A stretch of 64,000 nucleotides of DNA from Alitta virens (lineage: Eukaryota; Annelida; Polychaeta; Phyllodocida; Nereididae): NCBI GenBank assembly GCA_932294295.1, contig OW028573.1:61419829-61483828 (forward strand), read 5' to 3'. The position numbers and the translations under genes are program-made. Positions 10,980 to 22,824 of the stretch are shown here, in pieces. The number at the start of each line of letters is the position of its first letter. Within the stretch, counting starts at the first letter, position 1. The notes under the pieces are model-generated. The model made no database searches. It was not told where the DNA came from and saw only the letters and a list, made by a program, of their open reading frames with translations.

Positions 10980-13900
10980 AATATCAAGCAAGATGGTAAT
11001 GAGGTACACTGCCACCTTTAAGCCACATGAATGTGGTGAACTCCAGTATCTGCCCCACATTCATTGAGTATTGCTCATGTCCATTAATGACTATGGACTT
11101 GGTTGGGTTTCATTTTTGGCAATACCTGGATACCTGCTACAATAACATTATGCCTCATGATTACTATCAATAACAGGTAGCAGGCAATAATTAATTCCGA
11201 GAACTTTACAGGATATATTTACGGGTCCTACTAACGTTGGAGCTTCTATGTTGTTTTGATTACACACTATATATGCAAGTGCTTCCTTATAGACATCGTG
11301 AACTGTATTCTTGGAACAGATATTTTTCTTCTAATTTAGAGCATTCTGAAATTTCTCTTGTTTCCTTATCATTTTGTTATAGACTGAGAAGGACTTAAAA
11401 TTAATTTGTTGCAAATTTATTTACTTTTGTGTCGGCTTTACGTGATTCAAAAACTTAATTAATCAAATTTTGAGCATAAATGAAACAAACTTTATTTATT
11501 AAATTCTGAATTAACACGTATGAGAACACGCACTGAATATTCTTATTTGTTCGATTAAATAATCAAAATGGGGTGGCTGCATTGGCAGGCTGAGTGCCAA
11601 GCATACCTGCTTTGCCTCAGACTGATCATTTAATCAGTCTGATGGGATTGTACATAAAACTTCTAAGAAAATCTTTTTTTTTAATGTAAGTAAAAGTAGC
11701 AAACAATTTACTAGATTAAAGACAATTTCGCAGTGTGACTGACCCTATAGCTAATTGTCTAATGAGTTATTTAGCTTTATAGTAAATGTCAACTTCTAAC
11801 AAGTGAAGAATTCAAGATTACTCATTTGTGCACTTCTTAAAAATGCCAACAACTATGAAGATCAGTTATTTTAGACACCATAAAAAAGATCTTTGAAAGG
11901 CTTATAATACATATATACTCACTACTTGCTAACTTCTCAAAAGTTTGCTTTTATAAATTACGTTGTATTTATTTCAGTTATGTTGGCCAGTAAGCTGACT
12001 TCATTACCCGTACGTCACCCCAGGGGAAATTACTTATTCCTGCAGTGACATCTATTAATATGCTCGTTAACACAATGTGAGCATAGACCTAATCGAATTT
12101 ATTAACAAAATGATGTTAACGCGATCGAAAAATTGGAAATTAGGGAAGCAAATGGCATTAATAAGTTAATTAACACGACAAAAAGTCGATATTAATGTCT
12201 TTACTCATATATCATTTTTGCTTATGGAACATGACATACAGAGGAGAAAAGACAGTCCTAAGATAAAATGACCCATTGCCCTCAAGTCTTTTCTTACTTT
12301 TTTCACATTTATTTATTATTTGCAATTTTTTGCAAAATTAATTCCACTGATCAATATTAGCAAAACATAAATGGACTATTATAAATACTTTTGTGAATGA
12401 CTAAACCAGTTTTTATTTCAGTCTTATAAGTTCATCGTTACATCTACTTGTGTTAGCTGGTCTCAGTTAATTATGCCAACAAGTTGTATGGTATTGCTTC
12501 GTACTGTACTTTATGGAATTGTCCTGTGCTTGTGTTGTATTGAACATGATGAAAATTAATGCAGAAAAGAAGTCATAATTCGATTGCTCTTGTGTTATTA
12601 GCGGGTCAAGGCCCATCCACAGATTATAGTACGTACTTGGTACGTCCTTAGATTAAAGGATGGGTGTACTTCAATCTAAGGATGCTCAAAAATTTGGAGA
12701 GAGCTCGGGAATTCTTGGCCGTTTTGCTGAAATATTAGGATATTCTCAACTTTCATTGACTGACCATAAAGAACGACGACATAGCTTCATATTGGTTCAG
12801 GAAATACTGTCTTTAAATTGGATTATTTTTTGAAAACTCCATTTGAATCAAAGAAACCTGTGCAATCGTGAATAAACTCTTTTGTAGCAGCTACAATTTA
12901 CCAGTGGCAGTACTAAACACAGCACCAACTTGTAGTACAAAGTGTCCTCTTAAACTGGATGGTATGGTATGGATGAATATTTCAACGTGGGCATTTCCCA
13001 AACATTGCCTATTTCATTGGAGCTCCATAGACCTCTGTAGTATGCATGTCCTTAGAATGAAGGAAGTCCTTAGATGCTAGCACAGGTTGGTGGAATTTTC
13101 GTTTGTAGTACAGAAGTCCTCAAAAGGATGGACGTTTTGAGGTAGTCCACTTTTAAGCAGGAATTACTTAATATGCCCATATGGTATTTTTACCATATTT
13201 TTTCTATAGTTTCTTTAGTAGTTTTTTCTGAACCTCCAATGTGAATTCATGACTGCCACACCCCAAAATCCACGTTAAACTCCCCCATTTCGGTTAGCAT
13301 GGTCCGAAATGCTTAACTTTTTCATCTCTGTGGAAAAAGTGGGGATCCCTTTGACGTCATTGGTATTTCAAAAAGAGGCAAAAACGTCAAATTAAAATTA
13401 AAGTAATGAGTCATAAGTAGGTAGGTTGAACATGACAAGACCATTGCGGGATGGGGGTTGAGCCGTAATTAAGTCTTTTGATACTTTAAATATATTATTA
13501 TCTTTACTGATACATTGGATAAAACTTATTCATGTAGATTCATGAGTTCAACTCATCATACATTTAGCTTGTTAAACTCTTGCTATATTTTCTGTAAACG
13601 AAGTCAATCCTACATTAGTATTTGTCTGATAAGATGACTTCGAATTTCATGTCTGCACAGCGGATTTGCTTTGAGCCTCAACCCTTTTTTAGAAGTAGTC
13701 ATATCCCGAGTAGGAGGGAGTTATTGGTTATCTAAAACCCAACACCAAAGGTGGTGGGATTTAAGCAACAGAAATATGTTTATAGTTAGTTAAGAGGAGA
13801 GAACTACAGTGTAACATATTCGATGGTTGTGTCTCTCAAAGAACATTGAAATATAAGAACCAACAAAATTTTAGTTAAATGATTACTTAAATCCCTCCTA

Positions 13901-14040
13901 CTCTGGATACAACTATTAAAGCATGTCATGAGTACCACAAATTAACCTTGGTATATATATATATTTATTTATATATAAAATATATTTATACAGGGAAACA
14001 TATTCAGTAGAAAAACTGTTTTACAATACGGCCCTGATGG
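10980..14040. other. Unannotated spacer
   Basis: No gene is recognised in about 3 kb. Minor structure: near 12600-13150 a degenerate motif of the type GTAGTACARAGTCCTYAAAGGATGG occurs about four times, partly as inverted copies (CCTTAGATT and AATCTAAGG near 12650-12685). A (TA)n microsatellite lies at about 13955-13990. The remainder is AT-rich single-copy-looking DNA. Confidence 0.5.
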
Positions 14041-14049
14041 ATAAAACAT

Positions 14050-14640
14050 GACAATTATATATATAATAATAATAATAATTGAAGAAATTTTTAAAGCGCC
14101 AGTTTCAGACATCTGCTCACCAGCGCTAAGTTAAAGAGATGCGTTTTGAGTTTTTTCTTAAAGCTGTGTATGCCATTTGTGCAGCGGATATCAGTGGGTA
14201 TGTTGTTTCATAACAAAGGTGCCACCCAGTGAAAAGCCCTTCGGTCGAGTTTGTTATTACTGGTTACCGAGGGTAGTTTTAGCATTTGTTTGTCATTACA
14301 TTGTAAGCCATGCAAAACATCCCTAATCTTTAGTAGTTTTTTTAGATAGATTGGGGCCTGGTTGTTCAGTACTTTCCATGTCATTAACACAATTTTGTAC
14401 TTAATCCTGGCCTGGATAGGTAGCCAATGTAAGTGTTTTCGGTATGGTGTGATGCTTTCATATTTATAAATTTTCTCAATTAGTCTTACTGCGGCATTTT
14501 GGGCAACTTGCAGTTTATTCTCAAGTTTCTTAGAGATGTCAGGTAGAAGACCATTACAGTAGTCAAGATGGGGGGTTACAAGTGCGTTCACAATAATTTT
14601 AGTATTCTCTTTGTCTAGGCTATTCCTATATATATATAGT
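14050..14640 (-). mobile_element. 5'-truncated non-LTR retrotransposon, 3' end of ORF2
   Basis: The minus-strand frame 14208-14591 (127 codons) carries the C-terminal part of a CR1/Jockey-type ORF2: VNALVTPHLDYCNGLL, then LQVAQNAAVRLI, then HLHWLPIQARIKYKI. These are hallmark blocks after the polymerase domain. Past a frameshift near 14208 the frame continues with NNIPTDIRCTNGIHSF and KLKTHLF, the usual C-terminal motif, and the element ends in an (ATT)n tail at about 14060-14080. Nothing upstream of the post-palm region is present, so this is a short dead copy. Confidence 0.92.
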
Positions 14641-15480
14641 TAGCAGGAACAAAAAGGAGGGTTGTCACCAAAAAGTAGTGAGCAGTAGTGGATGGGATGC
14701 TCAAAGCAAAGAAGTGACTCTATTCAAGAATATTTCAAGGGTTTTGACTCTTACTACTTCAATACAGCACAAGGAATATACCCACACTTTCAACCAAGCC
14801 ATACCTATCTGAAATTTTTACATTTAATTGCTCTTATCATTGTTATAATAAAATGGTAGTAGCAATCTCTACTATTAAATCACTTTAGTTTACAACAATA
14901 ATTTTAATTACGTTGTAGCAGTATATCAACTTATTTTTATTGAAATTTTTATATATTTTTTGTTCTGTATATAGCAAAGTTTTTATCTTTCTTCAATGCT
15001 AGTGTTAGTGTTACCGTTTGATTTCACCAAATATATTAGTTATTGTAATTAATACAGGAGCCAATATGCCTTATGGCATCTGTTTCCTTTTTTCAGTATA
15101 CCTGTATGTTGCGTTTGAGTTGAGTTGAGTTCATTTATTGGATTTAAACAATATACATAGTATTATATAGATCACATGATATTAAACATTCAAATAATTC
15201 CAACCAGATGCCCATACGTGCATATTTAGTAAACTATATACAATTATATTATACAATATTCATGTATGGTTTGGATAATTGAAAACTAATAATATGTCTA
15301 CCTTATATATTTGTCTTGACTTTGCTCTGACCAATTTACGGATTTTAAGCTGTTTAAACATAGAATTTCTGTTTGAAAATTGCATACATTGCTGGACTAT
15401 ATACTGGCTAATTGCTAGTGAAGAGACATTAGCTAAAACTTAAGTTGTATGCCTCCTTTTGTGCATAATTGGATGAATTT
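14641..15480. other. Unannotated spacer
   Basis: AT-rich sequence with no recognisable gene. A short GAGTTGAGTTGAGTTCATTTATTGG tract near 15118 resembles the end of a retroposon but is not enough to name one. Confidence 0.4.
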
Positions 15481-15541
15481 GATACATGCTTCAATGATTT
15501 TGTGTATTTCCTGCTGGAAAGAGAAGCTGTGAAAAACCAGC

Positions 15542-16243
15542 ATGAATTCATGTAGCAAGTGTGGAGAGGATTACCCAGAGACACTGTGCGCTAAATGTGT
15601 GACTCAGTCTGACAGCAATGGAGTTGTGTTTGAGGCAGTCCTGACATATTGTCAGTGTTACCTGAGAAACTATAATGTAACTGAAGTGGCTAGTGCAGTC
15701 GAAAGACTTTTTATTGAAGATGAAGTTGTGAAAGCCAGAAAGTTACTAATAGACACTTGCTCTGCTATTATCCCTCCAACAAATGCAACTCATGAACTAA
15801 AATACAGAAGAAACACTGGAGCAAGACCTGCAGTGCAAGCCTATGCATCAGATATTGCAATAGCTTTGTATAAAATTGCATCAAATGAACATTTTCCTTA
15901 GTTTGCTGTACTTTATATCGCAAAGTTGTCGGTTGTGAAACCTATAACTGGCGGGGATGATCGTGACGAGCGTATCCTGCGCCTGGAGAAACATCTGGAG
16001 AGATTGGAAAGCTGGATGGTTGCCACAGAAGTGAAAGTGGATGAAGTGCATCGTCAGGAAATACCAACAAGGTCGTATGCTCAGTCAGTGTCATCATCAC
16101 TGATTCCTGCAGTTCAGCCAAAGACGAAATCAAAGGCCTGCAGGGTAAAGCTGCAGATGACAACATTAAAGGTAGACCAGGTGGACCCAGTCGTGACTTT
16201 TGGTTATCAAACATGGATAAAGATATGTCTGATGAAGATCTGA
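15542..16243 (+). pseudogene. LINE ORF1 split by one stop codon
   Basis: Two open segments in the same frame (15542-15901 and 15902-16243) are separated only by a TAG at 15899-15901. The N-terminus has a CSKC...CAKC putative zinc-binding pair. A helical segment follows (AVERLFIEDEVVKARKLL), the layout seen in ORF1 proteins of some marine-invertebrate LINEs. The second half has a predicted coiled coil around RILRLEKHLERLESWM. The expected role is RNA binding and chaperoning of the retrotransposon RNA. As it stands the protein is interrupted. That it belongs to the downstream RT is inferred from orientation and spacing. Confidence 0.7.
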
Positions 16244-16499
16244 AACAATTTATTATGAAAGGAGGTCGCTGGGAAGCAAGGTATAAATTGTGCATGACCT
16301 TGAAGAGCTACGCAAACCAGGACTTCCTGTTCTTACCAGCAATGAGATAGCTCAACTGACATTCAGATTGAAAAGCAACAAATATGATGGTCATCTAGGC
16401 TTAACTGACTGTATTATATTTGGATCCAACAGTATGTGTATTTAGCTATGCTCTATAGCTGTATCCTACTGCATGGCCTGATCCCATCTAAGGTCCTTA

Positions 16500-17594
16500 T
16501 TGGAACTATGTCTCCCATACCCAAGTCTAGATCTAGTGGAAGCTGTTCTGACAAACAGAGCCATAACACTTAGTAGCTGTATTGGACGATTGCTGGATTT
16601 ATTAATTTTAGAAAGAGAAGGTGGCAAATCCCTTAAGACAGATAATCTGCAACTAGGTTTTAAAAAGAAGTGCTTGACAACACTTTGTACAGGCCTTCTG
16701 AAGGAGATTATCTCTCACTTTATTGATGGTGGCAGCAACATTTATGTTCTATGTCTTGATGCCAGCAAGGCATTCGACCGAGTGGAGTATGTTAAGTTAT
16801 TTCAAGGACTGCTGAGAAGAAATATGAACAGTTTATACCTTAGATGTCTGGAGATATCAATACCAATCAAAAACTACGTGTCAAATGGAATGGTTACAAA
16901 TCACCTCTTTTTACTGCTAAAAACATCATGCGGAGTTGGCTGCTACATCGGACCATATTTCTGCAGTGCACTATCCTATGCCGATGAAATTTGTCTTATC
17001 TCTCCCTCAATAGATGGTCTGAAACTCATGATTAATGTTTGTGAAAAGTTCTCTGAACAATTCAATGTATCCTTTAATGGTGACAGGAGTCAGTTGATTA
17101 AATTCTCTGGTGGATGACAAAGCCATGACTTTGCTAGGGAGCACATTTACGCGAAAGGTTGCCAAGTGAATTGCACAGACTCTGTGGTGCACCTAGGTCA
17201 CAAACTTTTCTCAAATCCACATCAAGATGACCTGGAGAGCATAGTGAGAAATTTCAACAGACAATTTAACATGTTCAGGGCCAAATTTCAATGCATTCCA
17301 GCACAAATGAAAAATACTTTGTTTGTGGCGTATTGCACATCATTGTATGGAATACAACTGTGTGACCTTCAGCAGGGGCACAAACTACACATGACATACA
17401 GAAAGAGCATCAGAACATTCCTCACAGAACCCACTGCAGTCTACTACCTTGTATTACCAAAAGCAATTATTCAGTGCACATGTGCATTAAACGGTTCATC
17501 AAATTTGCAAATAGTGTACTGCAACATGAATTCCCAGTTGTCAGATATATATTTAAGGTTGCCCTCAGCCATAGCAACTCTGTGTTACTTGTAA
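16500..17594 (+). pseudogene. LINE reverse transcriptase, palm deleted
   Basis: Fragments in two frames. 16500-17117 holds RAITLSSCIGRLLDLLIL, LGFKKKCLTTLCTGLLKEI and DASKAFDRVEYVKLF (RT blocks 1-3). It then jumps from a position near 16905 straight to a GVGCYIGPYFCSALSYADE segment. The GVKQGGVLSP-type block that should lie between is gone, and the catalytic motif reads YADE rather than YADD. 17166-17594 continues with SVVHLGHKLFS and LFVAYCTSLYGIQLCDL, the thumb and post-palm region. The deletion and the altered catalytic box make it inactive. Confidence 0.88.
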
Positions 17595-17950
17595 CCTTCA
17601 CTATGCTAGTAACTTATGTGGTCTCAACACTGCTTATCTGGTGATTTTGGATGTAGCAGAATTATCTCATATAGTGAACAGAGACTGCGAAGCCAATTGC
17701 TACACACAAGAAGATACTGTCACAGAAACAGCTATTAGAGACTTAGTTCTTGTCTCACAAGGACAGTTGTTTTCAATTATGGACAGACAAGATGCTTTTC
17801 AATTTCTAATTTTTTTATGTACAACTTCATTTTATTTTATTTTTTTAATTTTCTTTATATTGATGCTTCCATTAACTGTTCGATTGAATTTTTCCATAAT
17901 TTTGTACTATGTAGGTATGAATAAACATAATAATAATAATAATATATAGA

Positions 17951-19985
17951 TACTTTTTCTTTTTACTTTCTGTACATAATAAGATTAATAAAGTTTCAAA
18001 GTTTATTATAAAGTATATATACTGAAATTACATGATACTTCATTCTGATCCGCGGATGATTTTCCTTTTTTACTTACTTTATGGGATAGAAAACTGATCA
18101 TTATATTTTCTTACAAAGGTCCAGGATGCCAACATGAGAAGCTTTCAGGCCCATTAGTGACTTCTTTTGAAAGTAATAGCAGGTAAAAATATTTTGCTGC
18201 ATAACACGCCATATGACTGCTTTTAGGTGAATTTCTTACATTTACCAAGGTTTATATCTATCTGGTGATAGATTTAAGCCGATTATTAGCTACAGAAGTT
18301 GACAGAAGCAGCTGGCTTTAGCATGTTTAGACCACAGCCAGGTACAATGAGCTGTTGCAATATGTGCATCCTCCCATGTGCGCAAAGAGCAGCTCTTTTG
18401 AATAGTTGCTACCTCCACCTTAAGCCTTTGGCTCTGTGGGCCAGTTGGTTTGTCATAAACGTTGTAAATGGCAATGATTTTGCCCCCTTAGTGATAAAGA
18501 ATTAGGTCACTAATAAATTTTTTCCTTGTAGAATCAAGTAGCCAATTTGTCAGTGTGAACTAGACAATATGTGCTACAGATTGACCTCTACAGAACACTA
18601 GATACATTTTTATGTGGAATTTGCATGTGGGGCACCTGGGCCAGCTTGCACAGGGCACCTTGAGCCTGACCATGAAACAACAATTACTAGTTAAAACATA
18701 CTATTATAAATTGTAAACCTTTAATTATGTTATCAGCCTTAATTAAACATGCCATTTAGTGTATTTTATTAATATGTAATTTTCCTCCATTTACCACTTA
18801 CACAAGACACACTTTACTTGTCTTGGACATTCAAATTATTTATACTCTTTAAAACTTTCATTTGGAACAAAATCTTTTACAATATGGGAAAGTTGTTAAA
18901 CTTCTCTGGTAAATGTCACTTCTCTCAAGGCAATATAAGTTGGTAACTAGGCAACCATAACAGCATTTTGGTTGCCACGGATACCAAAAACAAAGCGTCA
19001 TCAGAAAGTACTTTTCATGAGCTGATATGCCATTTGTGTGTTTTTCTGACAGAAAATTGGAGTAGTTTCCATATTTGGTATGATTCCATCCGTGATCTTG
19101 ACCTTTGACCTCCAATGTCTTTTCAGTATTTGCAATCCTGTATCCCTGGCAAGTGATTTTATGACATTAGTTGTAGCCATGGTCTATAGCAATCTTGCTC
19201 CTAACTGGCACCCACCAGATTTGGAATCAGCACCCTCAAAAAACCCAGTCCAAAAAAAAAACTTACCTACTTATCATCGAAGTTCTACTGGACTATAAAC
19301 GCACAGCTTATTAATGTTGTTTATGTCAGTGTCAACTGATGTCAGGCCAACGGACAGAACTCACATATCTAAAGACCGAAGCAGTGGATTAAAAGTATCT
19401 GCAAAAGGTGACCTACCTTTTTCTCAGCACAGTTATTGGCCAAACAAAAAGGAAAAACGTTATTTAAGTGGTCACCATGAAAGGAAAGCCATGGCTCGAC
19501 AACACATGGACAACGTTGCAGCCAAAACCTTTGACTTTGTTAAAAAAGAGGTCAGAATGAATAAAGCACAGCGCTTTGGCAATGTGAGAGAGGGAGACAA
19601 GAGAGATAGACAGATAAAAGAGAACACAGATGAAAACAGAGAGCGGGGGATCAGGTTGAGAAAGAGGGGGGATATTTGCACTTTAATAAACTTTCGAAAA
19701 GTAAAATAGATAAATAAATAATAAATAACAATTTTAATAGGAGGCAATTACCATTTTTTCCAATAAAATAAAGATTGGTCATTTCCTCATTTGCAAATTG
19801 CCAAGGTTATTGACTTGTCCGCCATTTTCAACAACTGCTCAATGAAGTCATCGCATCATTTTAGTTACGTAATAGTTTCTCAGCAATTGTTTATGTACTT
19901 CTTGGTGTCGAAATTACAATGCATTAGTGCTCGCATCAGTATTACTTCCGGTCATGTCAAAAATTCTATAGAAAATATTAAATTC
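17951..19985. other. Unannotated spacer with weak open frames
   Basis: No recognised gene. A 131-codon plus-strand frame at 19314-19709 is basic and low in complexity towards its end, and its neighbours 19080-19298 (plus) and 18858-19115 (minus) overlap it in other frames. None has a domain or clear splice context. Near 18943-18990 there are GGCAACC and GGTTGCCACGGATACC motifs like those clustered in the cyclase intron, and near 19096 a TGATCTTGACCTTTGACCT motif like those at 45 kb. Confidence 0.4.
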
Positions 19986-20371
19986 ACGTCTTACAAAGTT
20001 TTTTAATAAACATAATATATTATATGAAGGACAACATGGATTTCGAAAAAATAGGAGTACATTAGATGCTATTTTAGACTTAACAGGTAATATCTTAGAT
20101 GGGTTTAATAAAGGGATGTATACAGTTGGATTATTTTTAGACATGTCTAAGGCACTTGATAGTATTAAGCACGAAACCCTATTAAAAAAAAATGGAAATG
20201 TATGGGATAAGGGGAATGGCACTTAAATGGCTTTGTAGTTATCTGACAGATAGAAATATTAAAGTACTTTTTAAAAATATATTATCAAACAAATGCTCAC
20301 TCAAATTTGATAAGGCTATGTCTTAGGCCCTTTAATTTATTCCATATTAGCCATATTATATCTAAAAATGT

Positions 20372-20978
20372 ATGAAATTCTGTAACAGTGTTATTTTTGC
20401 AGATGATACAACTATTTATGTCACTGGTAACAATATCAAATTTTTGTATAAAAAAATTAATGAAGATCTATGTGAAATAGTACAATGGTTTAACAGTAAT
20501 TCTCTTTCATTAAATATTGAAAAATCGAATTACATTTTGTTCAAACCTAAAAATAAAAAAACCTTATTGTAATGGAAACATAAAATTAGAGGGCCAAGAA
20601 TTAAAAAAAGTGACTTATACTAAATTCCTTGGAGTAAATATTGATGAAAACTCGCTACCATTTAGTTCAAAGAGGCTTCTTTATTTTGCTAATATCCAGA
20701 GCCATTTAAGTTACGCAATGAGTGCCTGGGGACCTATGATTACCAACAGTAATTTAAGAAAATTGAAAGTTCAACAAAATAAAGGTGTTCGAGCATTATT
20801 CAATATAAACTTCAACCATACTACAGAAAAGCACCTATACATACCTCACAAATATACAGTAAAGGTTTTTTGGCAAGATCACTACATTTATGATTACACT
20901 TGCCCATCAATATTAAAAGTAAGAACAATATTAAATTATTTACTAAATGTTTTGTCAAGTACAAATGTAATTAATTAA
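20372..20978 (+). pseudogene. LINE RT palm and thumb fragments
   Basis: Two overlapping open segments in different frames: 20372-20572 with the FADDTTIY catalytic motif and 20517-20978 with the thumb/post-palm blocks. A one-base shift near 20565 (after KPKNKK) joins them. About 20-30 residues that normally follow the thumb LGV block are missing between IDENS and the LLYFANIQSHLSYA segment. Confidence 0.85.
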
Positions 20979-21134
20979 AGTTGTAATTAAATTGTAATTT
21001 TCTCAAAAAGTTGAAATATTGTATTATTTTGCAATGTGTTATGACACATACTCGTGTTGTACTGTTTTTTTTTATTTTTATATATATTTTTTTGTTACTT
21101 TATTAATAATAAATTCTAAATGTTAAATATAATA

Positions 21135-21189
21135 GGGGATACATCCACCCTTGGGTAATGGTATTTTGTAAATACTCGGATGTATCCCC
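21135..21189 (+). other. 3' UTR stem-loop of the LINE
   Basis: GGGGATACATCC (21135-21146) pairs perfectly with GGATGTATCCCC (21178-21189). The 31-nt loop contains a small ACCC-TT-GGGT sub-hairpin. It lies about 105 bp before the tail of short repeats. In L2-type LINEs a 3' stem-loop is recognised by the element's own reverse transcriptase; that role here is inferred. Confidence 0.75.
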
Positions 21190-21300
21190 TTCCAACACAT
21201 TATATGTTATTTTTATACATGCTTTTTGTCACATATACTTGTAAATTAATGTACTTGAGTGTTGGTGAATAATAAAATGTCTAAAATGTCTAATGTCTGT

Positions 21301-22129
21301 CAACTGTTGTGGTACTTTTCTTATTCCTCTTCTTAGTTTGTTGTACACTAATGGACTTTAAAAACGCATTATCTCGGGTTTGTACAACATGTTTTACCAA
21401 TGCGTTTTTAAAGTTTCTAATCTTAATCAGAATTATATGTAGTATATCTATTTATTATCAGAGTATGGCGAGAACCAAAATGATGAACTTAAGAGGCACA
21501 GTTTGAGTTGGCCTGGCCTCTAGAAGAGAGGTTTGATACTGTATTGCAAGGAAAGGCTGTGCATCAGATTGTCACGGCATCTGATTCTAAATTCTCGTCT
21601 TCACAGGTATTAGAAATTTGTAAATGATAAATCAGGCATCGAGTTCAAGATATTATAAGTTGTGCTTGCTACGTGTATTTCATAACTTGTTCATTTATGC
21701 GCGATTTTTACGATTCTTAAAAGCTAAAATTATACCCTAGATATTTGATTATTGAACTTAAAGGATATCTAGTTAGTTATTTTATTTTGTTGTTTTGCTG
21801 TTCAGCGGTTTTTTTTCTTGTTGCAAGATGTACATGCTCCATAATTATAAGTATTAAAATCTTCAGCACTTTCCCTGGAGAGATTTTTGTCTTATTGGGA
21901 CGTAGGCCTACAATAAACCATGAAATTGATATTTTGGCATAAATGCTGGCATTGCTGGGATTCACTGGGTACAAACTTGTTAACATTTGTAATTGTTTTT
22001 CATTACTAAATATTTCTGTTACATCAGTGCCTTGTCAAGTGTTTTTCTGTTGTATTAGGACTCCATCAATGGAATAGTGCTCCGTCCACAATTCTTCTAA
22101 TTTACTTGATAAATGTCTGCAATACTACA
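21301..22129. other. Unannotated spacer
   Basis: No gene or named repeat is recognised. The open frames are short, T-rich and hydrophobic, as expected by chance. Confidence 0.5.
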
Positions 22130-22824
22130 ATCCAGTCTTATTTGACGAAAATCGGACTAATATTAGGGGAGCAGCAGCCTTTTAAAAAAGCGCTCAGCTC
22201 TACCTGCATTGATACAGTCCGGGCGCGGATGCTTGCAGGAGCACCAGTTTGTCGCCGCCAGCCTACCTGCCTTCTCAGATGAATATCTCGCTTAATATTT
22301 GGTCTATTTTCGATCCGAAAACACATATTGAATCAGTATATTAGGGGAGCAGCAGCCTTTTAAAGTATATACAACCCCCCTCCCTGTCTACGCTGATGCT
22401 GACGCTGGTAGCAGTCGGCGAGTCACCCGTGGAAGCCGTCGAGTCACCCGTACTACTCGTCGACTTACCCCTAGTACCCCTCAACAAGCCGTTGGGTTTA
22501 CTACGGGTAAAATTAGGCACGGATAACTCGCTGACTTCCACGGGTAATCTGGCGGGTTTTAAGGGTGACCCGCCGACTTCCACGGGTAATCCGCCGACTT
22601 GGACACCCGGGAGTTTGCCACGGGTGAGCCATGCAAGCATGGCATACCCGGCTACCGGGCCCAAAACTCCCGGCTTGGCCACGAGTCCCAGGATTGACTC
22701 GACGGGTATAGCCCGGTATCCACGGTCGCCGTCGGGTTGGAGCCGGTAAGCGCGTTGCGTAACCGTTATATAATACTACGGGTTCACTACGGCAAAACCG
22801 GCTATGTGAGATGGGGGCTTTAGA
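22130..22824 (+). repeat. Composite repeat family, copy 1 (both modules)
   Basis: It begins TTTGACGAAAATCGGACT, then AGGGGAGCAGCAGCCTTTTAAA. A first module follows (GCGCTCAGCTCTACCTGC, ACAGTCCGGGCGC), then ATATCTCGCTTAATATTTGG and CGATCCGAAAACACAT. The AGGGGAGCAGCAGCC segment then repeats at about 22343, leading into GTATATACAACCCCCC and a GC-rich core made of short degenerate units such as CCGCCGACTTCCACGGGTAA. The core ends with AGCCATGCAAGCATGGC and a TGGGGGCTTTAGAG terminus. Relatives occur at 30.0, 30.8, 31.7, 34.5 and 48.0 kb. The GC-rich core contrasts sharply with its surroundings, and the long open frames on both strands in it are by-products of that composition. Confidence 0.85.

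Larger units (their letters stand above)
15500..17950 (+). mobile_element. Internally deleted non-LTR retrotransposon with ORF1 and RT
   Basis: An ORF1-like region (15542-16243) is followed, after a deleted stretch, by reverse-transcriptase segments (16500-17600) and an (AAT)n tail at about 17926-17945. The type is the metazoan CR1-like/Jockey group whose polymerase has a DASKAFDRV block and a C-terminal SVVHLGHKL block. The endonuclease is missing: the sequence passes from ORF1 to the pre-RT linker (NKYDGHLGLTDCI near 16380-16415) with no EN domain. The element is dead, with stops, frameshifts and a deletion in the palm. Confidence 0.9.
19990..21300 (+). mobile_element. Non-LTR retrotransposon with intact FADD box and 3' hairpin
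   Basis: CR1/L2/Jockey-type reverse transcriptase. It reads YEGQHGFRKNRSTLDAI (about 20020), GLFLDMSKALDSIKHETLL (about 20128), a YLTDRN segment (20240), a degraded VLGPLIYSI block (20322), then VIFADDTTIYVTG (20391-20430) with the catalytic FADD intact. After a frameshift near 20565 it continues with KFLGVNIDENS and, after a small deletion, QSHLSYAMSAWGPM. The 3' region has a hairpin at 21135-21189 and ends near 21296 in short repeats of the AAAATGTCT type. It is 5'-truncated and broken by frameshifts. Confidence 0.9.

Noticed and set aside
19314..19709. 131-codon basic ORF as a host gene
   Set aside because: No family resemblance, purine-rich low complexity towards the end, and competing frames on the other strand; kept only as a note in the spacer entry.
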